A stretch of DNA of 64,000 nt from Nitrobacter sp051912485 (GTDB lineage: Bacteria > Pseudomonadota > Alphaproteobacteria > Rhizobiales > Xanthobacteraceae), in NCBI RefSeq assembly GCF_051912485.1, contig NZ_CP196822.1, positions 930,001 through 994,000 of the forward strand, given 5' to 3'. Positions 7,539 through 16,392 of this stretch are shown here, in pieces. A model generated the notes under the pieces. That model was not told where the DNA came from. It worked only from the letters and a program-made list of their open reading frames with translations, and did no database searches. The stretch's first letter is position 1, and each line of letters opens with the position of its first letter. Both the position numbers and the translations under genes were made by a program.

Positions 7539-10397
7539 TCAATTGGCGGTTTTGCCGAAATGGCCCTTGATCTGGAGCGTACCGCGCTTGCGCCGTTTTT
7601 GGAACTCTTGTTCCGGCCGCCGACCGTGAGCGATCTCGGATCTCGACGAAATCCGCGCCGACAATAGAGCCACCGGAATCCGGTCAAGCAGTCGCTTGAG
7701 GTCGAGTTTCCGTTCCACCACGGCCGGATCGATGAGAGCCAGATTGCCGAGATCTACGCAGGCATCGAAGCGGTTAAATGCCGGCCACATCATGCCGGCG
7801 TCCGTGAATGGCGCAAAGTGCCGTAAGGCGATGACAACGACGGCCTCGCTGCGATGCGTGCGCGCAAATGCGATGACGTGGAAGCGATGCGCGCCTTCGA
7901 CGGCAAGCGGCCTATAATCCCCGTCGGTGAAGGCTTTTGCATGGCGCGCGCGCATGTCCAGAAGGTGTTGCGTCCAAAACAATTTGAGACGACCGTCGGT
8001 CCAGCTCTCAGTGAGGGCTGTCATGTCGGTGGCTCCGGCGTCGAGAATGGCTTCGCGCGCCGTAAAATCCACCGGCCTCCGGTTATCCGGATCGACCAGC
8101 GAGAAATCCCACAGTTCAGTGCCTTGGTAGAAATCCGGGACGCCGGGGATCGTTGCTTTCAGTGTGATCTGGCTCAGCGAGTTCAATGCGCCGATCAGCG
8201 AGGTCCGACGCGCGAAACTTTTCAAGGATTGAAGAAATTCGGGCGACCGGCGTTCGTCCAGGATGTCGGCCAGAAATTGCCTGACGCCGGATTCGTAGGT
8301 TGCGTCAGGGTTGAGCCAGCTTGTTTGCAGCTTGGCCTCGCGGCAGGCTTTCTCGGCGTAGGCTTGCATTCGCGCCACAAACGCAGGCGCGAAATCATCA
8401 AGAGGCAGGGGCAGGGCACCGATCAGCGCCTGGTACAGCATGTATTCATCTGCCACGGACGGGCTGCGGACGCCGTTGCTCGTGGAAACCAATTCCGCAT
8501 TGAACGTCTTCCATCGTCCGACCATGCTTGCCCATTCGTCCGACAATTCGGTCAGCGCGATAATCCGCGTGCGTGCGTCCTCGCCACGTTTGGTGTCATG
8601 GGTCGCCGTGGCCGTCAGTCCGTGCGGCTGGCGACCGGCTCGCTCGAGCATCCTTCGGTGAAAACCGGCGACGTCGAGAGCCGGCGCGGCCGGGTCTCCG
8701 CCGACTTCGTTGAAAGCTAGAAGGCGGTGATAACGATAAAAGGCGGTGTCTTCGAGAGACTTGGCCATCGTCGGTCCGGTGAACTGCTGGACCTTGAGCG
8801 CAAACCGGCGGACCCGTTGGCGGCTATGCGCCGGCTTTCCGGAGGCCAGCAGATCGAGCGTCAGCGCATCCTGCAGGAAGTCAAAAATCCCATCATCGGC
8901 GGCAAACCACTCCTGCCGCGCTTTCGCAATCGTCTCAGCGATGAGTTTTCGTTCGCCCTCGGTCGGTCCGGCCTGCGTGATGTAAGTGCGGTAAACCGGA
9001 AAATGCAGGACAAATAACTCGAACGCCTGGCGAAGGCTGTCCGGAGAATAGTCGCGCGTAGAATAGTGACCCGCAGCGATGCGTGTCAGCAAACGGGTGA
9101 GGACGGTGAATTCGCTTGCGAGCAAGGTCTCGATCACCCGCCGCTTGGCGGCGCGCAATACGGGATCGAAGGCCGGTGCGATATCGCTCGCCTGACGCCA
9201 GACCTCGTCGAGGTTCTTGAGACCATTCTCGTCGGCAAGGACATGGGTAATGGCGTTCAACCACTCATAGCCCGTCGTTCCGTCGACGCCGGCGAGTTGC
9301 GGCAGCGCTTCTTGGTCTCCGAGAATTTTCTCGATGAGCAGATAGAACGGGCGCCGATCTGCACCCTGCGTTTCGCGGATCAGCCGCCCCAGACGCCTGC
9401 AATACTGCGCAGGATCGTACAAGCCGTCGATATGATCGAGCCGCAAGCCTTGTATCCGTTTTTCGGCGATCAACCGGCGGACGAGACCATGGATGCGGTC
9501 GAATGTATCGCGATCCTCGACGCGAAGTCCCGCCAGCGAGTTCACATCAAAAAAACGCCGATAGTTGATCTCGCTGGTTGCTAGCTTCCAGTGCGCCAGC
9601 CTGTAATGCTGCCGTTCCAGCAGTTGATGAAGAGCCTTGGCCTGCGCGGGTCGGTCAGGGCCAGCCCGGTAGGCCGAAAGGCCTTGATTGATCGCAGCCG
9701 CGCCATCGGCGACAGCCGCGATGTCGCGCTTGAGGGCGGCTGCGTGATCGTGTCCGGGATTATCCCGACCGCCGTAGTGTTCGGCGACGGCGAGCAGATT
9801 GTTCCGGGCGGAACCCGGCGAAAGCTGGCTCGTGATTGTCTTGAGGATGTCGCTGTAACGTTCCGGCGCGATCGGCAGCCGATGTTCGAAATACCAGGCT
9901 GAGAAACTTCCGTCTCGCGGATCATACTTTAACTCGATTTCGCCTTGCGCGAGCGAAACGCCGTAGGCCGATCCCAAAATCGGAAGCAGCAGTCCTGGTT
10001 TCGTGCGGAACGGAAGTATGTCCCAATCGATATCGAAGGAATCGGTGAACGCCGACTTCGGTCCCCATTCGAGTACGTCCAGCCACCAGATGTTGTCGGC
10101 ATGATGCACGCCCATATGGTTTGGAACGAAATCAAGAATCAGGCCGATCGCGTGAGACGTCAAAGTTGCGCTCAGCCTATTGAGGCCGTCTTCACCGCCG
10201 AGTTCAGGGTTGATGACATTGTGATCGACAATGTCATAGCCGTGTGTGCTGCCAAGGCGCGCCTTCATGAATGGCGATGCATAGAGATGCGTGATACCCA
10301 GCTTCTTGAGATATGGAACAATGGCTGCGGCATCGTCGAAAGTGAAGTACGCCGTGAATTGCAGGCGATAGGTTGCACGCGGAATGCCGTTGTCCAT
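7539..10397 (-). CDS. treY: Maltooligosyl trehalose synthase
   Basis: Intramolecular transglycosylase (952 aa) that turns the reducing-end glucose of maltooligosaccharides into a trehalosyl end; TreZ then cleaves off trehalose. It is a GH13 enzyme with TYRLQF at the start, LILDFVPNHMGV (region I), GLRLDHIDGLYDP (catalytic Asp), LLIEKIL (catalytic Glu) and TATATHDTKRGED (third acid). The ATG at 10397 shares its A with the treZ TGA stop (TGATG), and MDNGIPRATYRLQF fits the family start. Translational coupling with treZ is likely. A gap of about 90 bases separates its stop from the glgP ATG. Confidence 0.95.
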   Translation of the reverse strand: MDNGIPRATYRLQFTAYFTFDDAAAIVPYLKKLGITHLYASPFMKARLGSTHGYDIVDHNVINPELGGEDGLNRLSATLTSHAIGLILDFVPNHMGVHHADNIWWLDVLEWGPKSAFTDSFDIDWDILPFRTKPGLLLPILGSAYGVSLAQGEIELKYDPRDGSFSAWYFEHRLPIAPERYSDILKTITSQLSPGSARNNLLAVAEHYGGRDNPGHDHAAALKRDIAAVADGAAAINQGLSAYRAGPDRPAQAKALHQLLERQHYRLAHWKLATSEINYRRFFDVNSLAGLRVEDRDTFDRIHGLVRRLIAEKRIQGLRLDHIDGLYDPAQYCRRLGRLIRETQGADRRPFYLLIEKILGDQEALPQLAGVDGTTGYEWLNAITHVLADENGLKNLDEVWRQASDIAPAFDPVLRAAKRRVIETLLASEFTVLTRLLTRIAAGHYSTRDYSPDSLRQAFELFVLHFPVYRTYITQAGPTEGERKLIAETIAKARQEWFAADDGIFDFLQDALTLDLLASGKPAHSRQRVRRFALKVQQFTGPTMAKSLEDTAFYRYHRLLAFNEVGGDPAAPALDVAGFHRRMLERAGRQPHGLTATATHDTKRGEDARTRIIALTELSDEWASMVGRWKTFNAELVSTSNGVRSPSVADEYMLYQALIGALPLPLDDFAPAFVARMQAYAEKACREAKLQTSWLNPDATYESGVRQFLADILDERRSPEFLQSLKSFARRTSLIGALNSLSQITLKATIPGVPDFYQGTELWDFSLVDPDNRRPVDFTAREAILDAGATDMTALTESWTDGRLKLFWTQHLLDMRARHAKAFTDGDYRPLAVEGAHRFHVIAFARTHRSEAVVVIALRHFAPFTDAGMMWPAFNRFDACVDLGNLALIDPAVVERKLDLKRLLDRIPVALLSARISSRSEIAHGRRPEQEFQKRRKRGTLQIKGHFGKTAN

Positions 10398-12157
10398 CAG
10401 ATCGCTCCCATGGACCAGAAGACCGACCACGCAGGCAAGCGCGCCGGCGGCTCACCGCCCCAGATAGGACGTCCCGGCATTGGGGATGCATCGTTAGTGA
10501 CGTTGTGATCCGAGACATTGGCGCGAAGATGTAGCAGTGCGTTGTCGCCAAGGCGCCAGTATGCGATCAGCAGGCGATCATTTTGACGCAGTTCGGCCGA
10601 GGCAAAAGCAGCGTTGGCAAGATGGGGTGTGAGTTCGTCCCGGCGAGTTCGCAACAATTCCTTGACGAATGCATGGCGCGGCAGGCTCCGAGTGAAGTCG
10701 GGCCATGCCAGAATGGCCGACCTGAACGTTGATAAAGCGAGCGGGTCGGGAACATCATTGCCGAACGTTTCATAGGCCTCGGCGAATTCTCTGCGCCGCC
10801 CAGCTCGCACGGCATCGGCAAGGTCGCCGGTGAAATCGCAGAAAAATGGAAAGGGTGTGGTCGCTCCCCATTCCTCGCCCATGAACATCAACGGCGGCAT
10901 CGGCGCGAGCAGGGTAATCGCGAGCGCAGCCTCGATAGCCCGCGCGTCAGCGGTCCATTCGAGACGGTCGCCAAGCGCGCGGTTGCCGATCTGATCGTGA
11001 TTCTGAAGGAAGTTCACGAAGGCGGTGGGCGGAAGTACGCCGATCTGTTCGCCACGAGCGCGCCCGCCGCGGTGGGCTGAGAGTTCGCCCTGGTAGGCGA
11101 AGCCACTGCGCAGCGTTCGTGCGAGCAGATGGCGGGGTTGCGTGGTGTAGTCGCCGTAATAGCCATGCGTCTCTTGGGTGAGAATGAGATGCCAGACGTG
11201 ATGGTAGTCGTCATTCCACTGTGCGCGATACTTTCCGTCGGGAATGCTGGAAGAAGGATCGAGCAATACCGCGCGGTTGTCATCGTTCTCCAGCACAAGG
11301 TGGATGTGCCGTCCGCTTTGCCGCGCCAGAACCCCGACGGCGCGGCTGATCTCGTTCAGGATCGACGGCTCACCCATCTCGGCGAGGGCATGCACTGCGT
11401 CGAGACGAAGGCCGTCAAACCGATAATTGTCGAGCCAGTGCAGTGCATTGTCGACGGCGAAGGCGCGGACCTCTGGAACGCGATAGTCGATCGCAGATCC
11501 CCATGGGGTTTCCGCGCAAAAAAACTGCGGTGCATAGCGTGCGAGATAATTTCCCTCGGGGCCGAAGTGGTTATAGACGACATCGAGAAAGACCATCAGC
11601 CCGCGCAGATGGGCCTGATCAATCAACTCCCTGAGATCGTCTGGCGTACCGTAAACATGATCGGGTGCGTACCACAGCACGCCGTCATAACCCCAATTCC
11701 ATGTCCCGGCGAAATCAGCCAGCGGCATCAACTCGAGAGCGGTGATTCCGGTTGAAACGAGATGATCAAGCTTGCCGATCATGGCTCGGTAAGTGCCCTC
11801 AGGCGTAAACGTTCCGACATGGCATTCGAGGATGACTGTCTCGTGCCAGGGCCTGCCGCGCCAGTCGATCGCCTTCCACTGAAAACGGCTGTGGTCGATA
11901 AGTTCACTTGGGCCGGACACGTCGTCAGGTTGGTACGACGACGCCGGATCTGGAACGTCCAAGCCGCCGTCGATGCGATAATGGTAGCGTGTACCGGGCC
12001 GCGCCGCGGCCACCTCGGCAATGAACCAGCCATTGTCGTCCTTCGCCATTTCGTGCGTGCTGTCAGTAACCACAGCTACTTCGCTCGCCGCGGGCGCCCA
12101 AAGCCGGAACGTTGCGCTGTCCGGCCTGAGGATGGGGCCGAAGCGGCCGACGCTCAT
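10397..12157 (-). CDS. treZ: Maltooligosyl trehalose trehalohydrolase
   Basis: GH13 enzyme (586 aa) that hydrolyses the alpha-1,4 bond next to the trehalosyl end made by TreY, releasing trehalose. An N-terminal carbohydrate-binding immunoglobulin-like domain (FRLWAPAASEVAVV, about residues 17-30) precedes the barrel. The barrel contains VFLDVVYNHFGPEGN, FDGLRLDAVHAL (nucleophile Asp), IHLVLENDDN (acid Glu) and FLQNHDQIGNRALG (third Asp). The start overlaps the glgX stop by ATGA, and its stop overlaps the treY start by one base. Confidence 0.95.
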   Translation of the reverse strand: MSVGRFGPILRPDSATFRLWAPAASEVAVVTDSTHEMAKDDNGWFIAEVAAARPGTRYHYRIDGGLDVPDPASSYQPDDVSGPSELIDHSRFQWKAIDWRGRPWHETVILECHVGTFTPEGTYRAMIGKLDHLVSTGITALELMPLADFAGTWNWGYDGVLWYAPDHVYGTPDDLRELIDQAHLRGLMVFLDVVYNHFGPEGNYLARYAPQFFCAETPWGSAIDYRVPEVRAFAVDNALHWLDNYRFDGLRLDAVHALAEMGEPSILNEISRAVGVLARQSGRHIHLVLENDDNRAVLLDPSSSIPDGKYRAQWNDDYHHVWHLILTQETHGYYGDYTTQPRHLLARTLRSGFAYQGELSAHRGGRARGEQIGVLPPTAFVNFLQNHDQIGNRALGDRLEWTADARAIEAALAITLLAPMPPLMFMGEEWGATTPFPFFCDFTGDLADAVRAGRRREFAEAYETFGNDVPDPLALSTFRSAILAWPDFTRSLPRHAFVKELLRTRRDELTPHLANAAFASAELRQNDRLLIAYWRLGDNALLHLRANVSDHNVTNDASPMPGRPIWGGEPPARLPAWSVFWSMGAI

Positions 12158-14232
12158 GGCTGGCCTGCGAACGCGATTACGCTGCGAGGCGGCGCCTGCA
12201 TCGTCGCGTTAGGGGCATGCGCGCTGCCTTCTGTATCGTCGCTCGTGGTATGAAGTACGATCGACCATGTCTTGTACTCTTTCATGCTCGGAATTCTGAA
12301 TTCGATCGGCTCCGGTGCGGCGTTGAGCACGACATAGAGCGCCTGCTGGCCCTTCTCCATCGGCCCGAGTACGTAGGAGAGAAACCGTCCTTCCGGGAAA
12401 TTCCAGTCGGCATCGGTCATTTCGTTGCCATCTGGCGTCAGCCACAGCACGCCATAGGAGCCATCCGCCTTCTTGCCGCTCACCCATTGTCGCGCTCGGA
12501 TCTGCGCAAAACGTCTTCGGATGGCGGTAAGGCGTCCGACAAAGTCGGTCATGTCGTCGTCGTTATGGCCAAGGCGGCTCCAGTCGATCCATCCGATCTC
12601 GTTATCCTGACAATAGGCGTTGTTGTTTCCGTTCTGGCTGTTGCCGACCTCATCGCCGGCAAGGAGAAGTGGGACGCCTTGGGCGAGCAGCAGGCACGCG
12701 AGTTGGTTCTTGCGAAGCTGACGGCGGAGCGCAACGATCGCGGGATCGTCCGTCGATCCTTCATGGCCGCAGTTATTGCTGTGATTGTCGTTGGAGCCGT
12801 CGCGATTATCCTCGCCGTTGGCCTCGTTGTGCTTCTCGTTATAGGAGAACAGATCGGCAAGCGTGAAGCCGTCGTGGACGGTGACGTGATTGATGCCGGC
12901 GCGCGGCGAACGATCGTCATGGTTGAAGAGGTCTGCCGATCCGATCATTCGGCCACTGACATCGCCGATCAGATTTCCGTCGCCGGCCCAGTAGCGGCGC
13001 AGGGTGCTTCGGTATCGGTCGTTCCACTCCGACCATTGCGAAGGAAAGCCGCCGACCCGATAGCCGCCGGCGCCGATATCCCAGGGCTCGGCGACCAGCT
13101 TGACAGTAGCGAGAGCGGGATCTTGCCGGATCGCATTGAAAAAAGAGCTGTTGCGATCAAATCCATGTGGGCCGCGCGCCAGCGTGCTGGCGAGGTCGAA
13201 GCGGAAGCCGTCGATGTGGCAGACTTCGACCCAATAGCGCAGCGAATCCATGACCATTTGCAGCACGCGTGGATGGGTCAGGTTCAGCGAGTTTCCGGTG
13301 CCTGTGAAGTCGTCGTAGTAGCGCGGGTTATCAGGCATCAACCAATAGTAGGATGCGTTGTCGATGCCGCGGAACGACAGCGTTGGGCCGAGGTGATTGC
13401 CTTCGGCGGTATGATTGTAGACGACGTCGAGCATGACCTCGAAGCCGGCGTCGTGAAGGCGGGCGACGGACATGCGGAATTCGTCCAGTTCCGCATTTTT
13501 GGCATAACGCTGCTCCGGCGCGAGGAACGAAATGGAATTATATCCCCAATAGTTACTCAGCTTGCGCTCGACTAGTTGCCGATCGTCGATGAAGCCATGA
13601 ATCGGCAGAAGTTCGATCGTGGTGACGCCGAGCCGCCGCAGGTGATCGATCATCGCAGGTGCCGCGAGCGCGCGGTAGGTGCCTCGCAGTTCGGGAGGAA
13701 TATCCAGACGCGTCCTGGTCAAGCCTTTGACGTGAGCTTCATAGATGATCGTATCTTCCCAGGAAATGTTGGGCCGCTGTTCGCGTCGACCCCAGTTAAA
13801 TGTCTCGTCGGTGACGGTGGCCTTCGGCATGGCGCGCGCGTTGTCGCGCCGGTCGAAAGACAGATCCTCCCGCGGGCTACCGGTGCGGTAGGCGAAGTGC
13901 GCATCGCTCCAGACGAGCCGTCCGCTGACTTTTTTCGCGTAAGGGTCGAGCAGCAGCTTGTGGGGGTTGAAGCGATGCCCGTGCTGCGGATCGTAGGGTC
14001 CGTAGACGCGATAGCCGTACAGCTGACCAGGCGCGACGTCGCTCAGGTACCCGTGCCAGACGTCCTCGTTGTGCTCGGGCAGGGCGATGCGCTCGATCTC
14101 CCGTCGCCCTTGACTATCGAACAGGCAGAGTTCGACTTTTTCCGCATGTGCTGAAAAAAGTGCAAAGTTCGTTCCGCGTCCATCCCAGTTCGAACCGAGG
14201 CGGACATGTGTACCCTCAGAGATCCTCATCAT
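12154..14232 (-). CDS. glgX: Glycogen debranching enzyme
   Basis: GH13 isoamylase-type enzyme (692 aa) that hydrolyses alpha-1,6 branches of glycogen. An N-terminal CBM48 region (LGSNWDGRGTNFALFSAHAEKV) comes first. The catalytic barrel has VMLDVVYNHTAEGNH, IDGFRFDLASTLAR, VKLVAEPWDIG and VTVHDGFTLADL. The open frame extends further upstream, but that part overlaps glgB. The double ATG at 14232/14229 (MMRISEGTHVRLG) fits the family and overlaps the glgB stop as ATGA. Debranched chains feed TreY, GlgP and MalQ. Confidence 0.95.
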   Translation of the reverse strand: MMRISEGTHVRLGSNWDGRGTNFALFSAHAEKVELCLFDSQGRREIERIALPEHNEDVWHGYLSDVAPGQLYGYRVYGPYDPQHGHRFNPHKLLLDPYAKKVSGRLVWSDAHFAYRTGSPREDLSFDRRDNARAMPKATVTDETFNWGRREQRPNISWEDTIIYEAHVKGLTRTRLDIPPELRGTYRALAAPAMIDHLRRLGVTTIELLPIHGFIDDRQLVERKLSNYWGYNSISFLAPEQRYAKNAELDEFRMSVARLHDAGFEVMLDVVYNHTAEGNHLGPTLSFRGIDNASYYWLMPDNPRYYDDFTGTGNSLNLTHPRVLQMVMDSLRYWVEVCHIDGFRFDLASTLARGPHGFDRNSSFFNAIRQDPALATVKLVAEPWDIGAGGYRVGGFPSQWSEWNDRYRSTLRRYWAGDGNLIGDVSGRMIGSADLFNHDDRSPRAGINHVTVHDGFTLADLFSYNEKHNEANGEDNRDGSNDNHSNNCGHEGSTDDPAIVALRRQLRKNQLACLLLAQGVPLLLAGDEVGNSQNGNNNAYCQDNEIGWIDWSRLGHNDDDMTDFVGRLTAIRRRFAQIRARQWVSGKKADGSYGVLWLTPDGNEMTDADWNFPEGRFLSYVLGPMEKGQQALYVVLNAAPEPIEFRIPSMKEYKTWSIVLHTTSDDTEGSAHAPNATMQAPPRSVIAFAGQP

Positions 14233-16379
14233 GCAGGTTCCGGCGCCAGAAAGATCACCGCAAGCGGCGGAAGCGTCAGGCTGAGTTCGGGGATAACACC
14301 GTCCAGCGTCTCGACCACGCCGTTGTTCCCGACGTTGCTTCCGCCATAATGCGCGGAGTCGGTATTGAGCGTTTCGCGCCACTTGCCGGCGAAGGGTACA
14401 CGCACGCGGTAGTCGCGATGGACGGTCGGCGTGAAATTGGCGATCACCAGACAGCGCGTCCGTCCGCTTTCGCCTTTTCGCATCCATGCGAAGATGCTGT
14501 TATTTGCGTCATTGGCGATGATCCATTCGAAGCCGGCCGGATCGCAATCCAGCTCGTGGAGTGCCGGCAAGTTGCGATAGAGCGCGTTGAGATCGCGAAT
14601 GATGGCCTGGATTCCGCGGTGGCGCGCCTGATCGAGAAGATGCCAGTCGAGCGAATGGTCGTGGCTCCATTCGCGTTCCTGCCCGAACTCCGCGCCCATG
14701 AACATCAGCTTCTTGCCGGGATGGCCGAACATGAATGCGTAGTAAGCGCGGAGGTTTGCAAACCGCTGCCAGTCATCGCCCGGCATGCGCCCAAGGATCG
14801 ACCGCTTTCCGTGCACGACCTCGTCGTGGGACAGTGGCAGAATGAAGTTCTCCGAGAATGCATAGTGCAGCCCGAACAAGATCTGGCCGTGGTGATGCTT
14901 GCGATAGATCGGGTCCTTGCCGATGTAGTCCAACGTGTCGTGCATCCAGCCCATGTTCCATTTGTAGCCGAACCCCAGGCCGCCAAACTCGATTGGGCGC
15001 GAGACCTGCGGCCACGCTGTTGATTCCTCCGCCGCCGTTGTGGCGTGAGGAAATTTGCCGAACACTTCTCTGTTGAATCGGCGCAGAAATTCGATGGCTT
15101 CAAGATTTTCTCGGCCGCCGTGTTTGTTGGGAATCCAGCCGCCTTCGGGGCGGCTGTAATCGAGATAGAGCATGGACGCGACGGCATCGACGCGAAGGCC
15201 GTCGACGCCGTAGCGATCGAGCCAGAACAGCGCGTTGGCGACAAGAAAATTGACCACTTCGGTGCGGCCGTAGTTGTAGATCAGCGTATCCCAGTCCAGG
15301 TGGCGTCCCTGCAACGGGTTGGCGTGTTCGTAAAGCGCCGTGCCATCGAAATGGCCGAGGCCGTGAGGATCGTCGGGGAAGTGTCCGGGCACCCAATCCA
15401 GCAAGACACCGAGTCCTTCGCGGTGGCAGGCATCGACCAGATGCGCAAAATCCTCGGGCGGACCGAAGCGACTGGTCGGTGCGTAAAGGCCGGTGGGCTG
15501 GTAGCCCCAGGAGCCGTCGAACGGATGCTCGTTCACCGGCATCAGCTCGATATGGGTGAAACCAAGGTCGCGGGCATAGCGCGGCAGGGTGTCCGCGAGC
15601 TCGCGATAGGACAGCCAGCGATTGTCGTCGCTACGCCGCCACGATCCGAGATGGACCTCGTAGATCGAGATCGGCGCGTTACGTGCATTGATCGTGGCGG
15701 CCGCCGGAGTGGGGCGGGGCAGCGCTTCCTCGTCGAATACGATCGACGCGGTGTTTGGTCGCACTTCCGCCGCAAACGCCATCGGATCAGACTTCAACGG
15801 CAGCAAACCACCGCCCCGATCTGTGATCGCGTATTTGTAGCGTTCGCCCGTCCGCGTGCCGGGGATAAACAGCTCCCAATATCCTTTGCCGCGCACGCGC
15901 ATCGGATGCCGGCGCCGGTCCCAGCCATTGAAATCGCCAACGACAGCGACGGCCCGTGCGTTGGGCGCAAGCACAACGAATCCAGTGCCGCCCACGCCAT
16001 CCATCGCTATCGGGTGAGCGCCAAGCTTGTCATAGAGCCGTTGATGCGTACCTTCGCCGAGCAGATAGAGATCCAAATCGCTGAGGATCGGCGGAAAGCG
16101 GTAGGGGTCCTCCAGTTCGACCGTGTCGGCGCCAAAGCGGGCGCGAAGGCGGTACCGCTGGGCATCGCTCGGCAGGTCGCCCAGGAAAAGTCCGGCGTGA
16201 TGTATCCGCGTTAGCGTTGTCTCTCCGCCGTGCTCGTCGATGACACGTACCTCGGAGGCCTCGGGCAGATAGGCGCGAACCACTTGGCGATCGTTCTCGC
16301 GGTGACGGCCGAGATAGTGAAACGGATCGGAATGCCGTCCTTCGACGATTGCGCGAGCCTCAGAAGACAGTTCGGTCAT
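14229..16379 (-). CDS. glgB: 1,4-alpha-glucan branching enzyme
   Basis: Transfers alpha-1,4 chain segments to make alpha-1,6 branches (716 aa, normal for the N-terminally extended bacterial type). It has an N-terminal immunoglobulin-like domain, then CBM48 (YKYAITDRGGGLLPLKSDPM). The GH13 barrel contains VLLDWVPGHFP, DGLRVDAVASMLYLDYS (nucleophile Asp), TTAEESTAWP (Glu) and LPLSHDEVVHGK (Asp). The ATG at 16379 (MTELSSEARAIVEGRHSDPF) has AGGAAG upstream, 13 nt after the treS stop. In a GlgE system this enzyme provides the branches on which maltosyl units are added. Confidence 0.95.
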   Translation of the reverse strand: MTELSSEARAIVEGRHSDPFHYLGRHRENDRQVVRAYLPEASEVRVIDEHGGETTLTRIHHAGLFLGDLPSDAQRYRLRARFGADTVELEDPYRFPPILSDLDLYLLGEGTHQRLYDKLGAHPIAMDGVGGTGFVVLAPNARAVAVVGDFNGWDRRRHPMRVRGKGYWELFIPGTRTGERYKYAITDRGGGLLPLKSDPMAFAAEVRPNTASIVFDEEALPRPTPAAATINARNAPISIYEVHLGSWRRSDDNRWLSYRELADTLPRYARDLGFTHIELMPVNEHPFDGSWGYQPTGLYAPTSRFGPPEDFAHLVDACHREGLGVLLDWVPGHFPDDPHGLGHFDGTALYEHANPLQGRHLDWDTLIYNYGRTEVVNFLVANALFWLDRYGVDGLRVDAVASMLYLDYSRPEGGWIPNKHGGRENLEAIEFLRRFNREVFGKFPHATTAAEESTAWPQVSRPIEFGGLGFGYKWNMGWMHDTLDYIGKDPIYRKHHHGQILFGLHYAFSENFILPLSHDEVVHGKRSILGRMPGDDWQRFANLRAYYAFMFGHPGKKLMFMGAEFGQEREWSHDHSLDWHLLDQARHRGIQAIIRDLNALYRNLPALHELDCDPAGFEWIIANDANNSIFAWMRKGESGRTRCLVIANFTPTVHRDYRVRVPFAGKWRETLNTDSAHYGGSNVGNNGVVETLDGVIPELSLTLPPLAVIFLAPEPA

Positions 16380-16392
16380 GCGCGATCGCTTC

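Noticed and set aside
12217..13575. Long plus-strand open frame antisense to glgX
   Set aside because: It is the complement of a confident coding gene. High-GC DNA gives long antisense open frames, and the product shows no recognisable domain.
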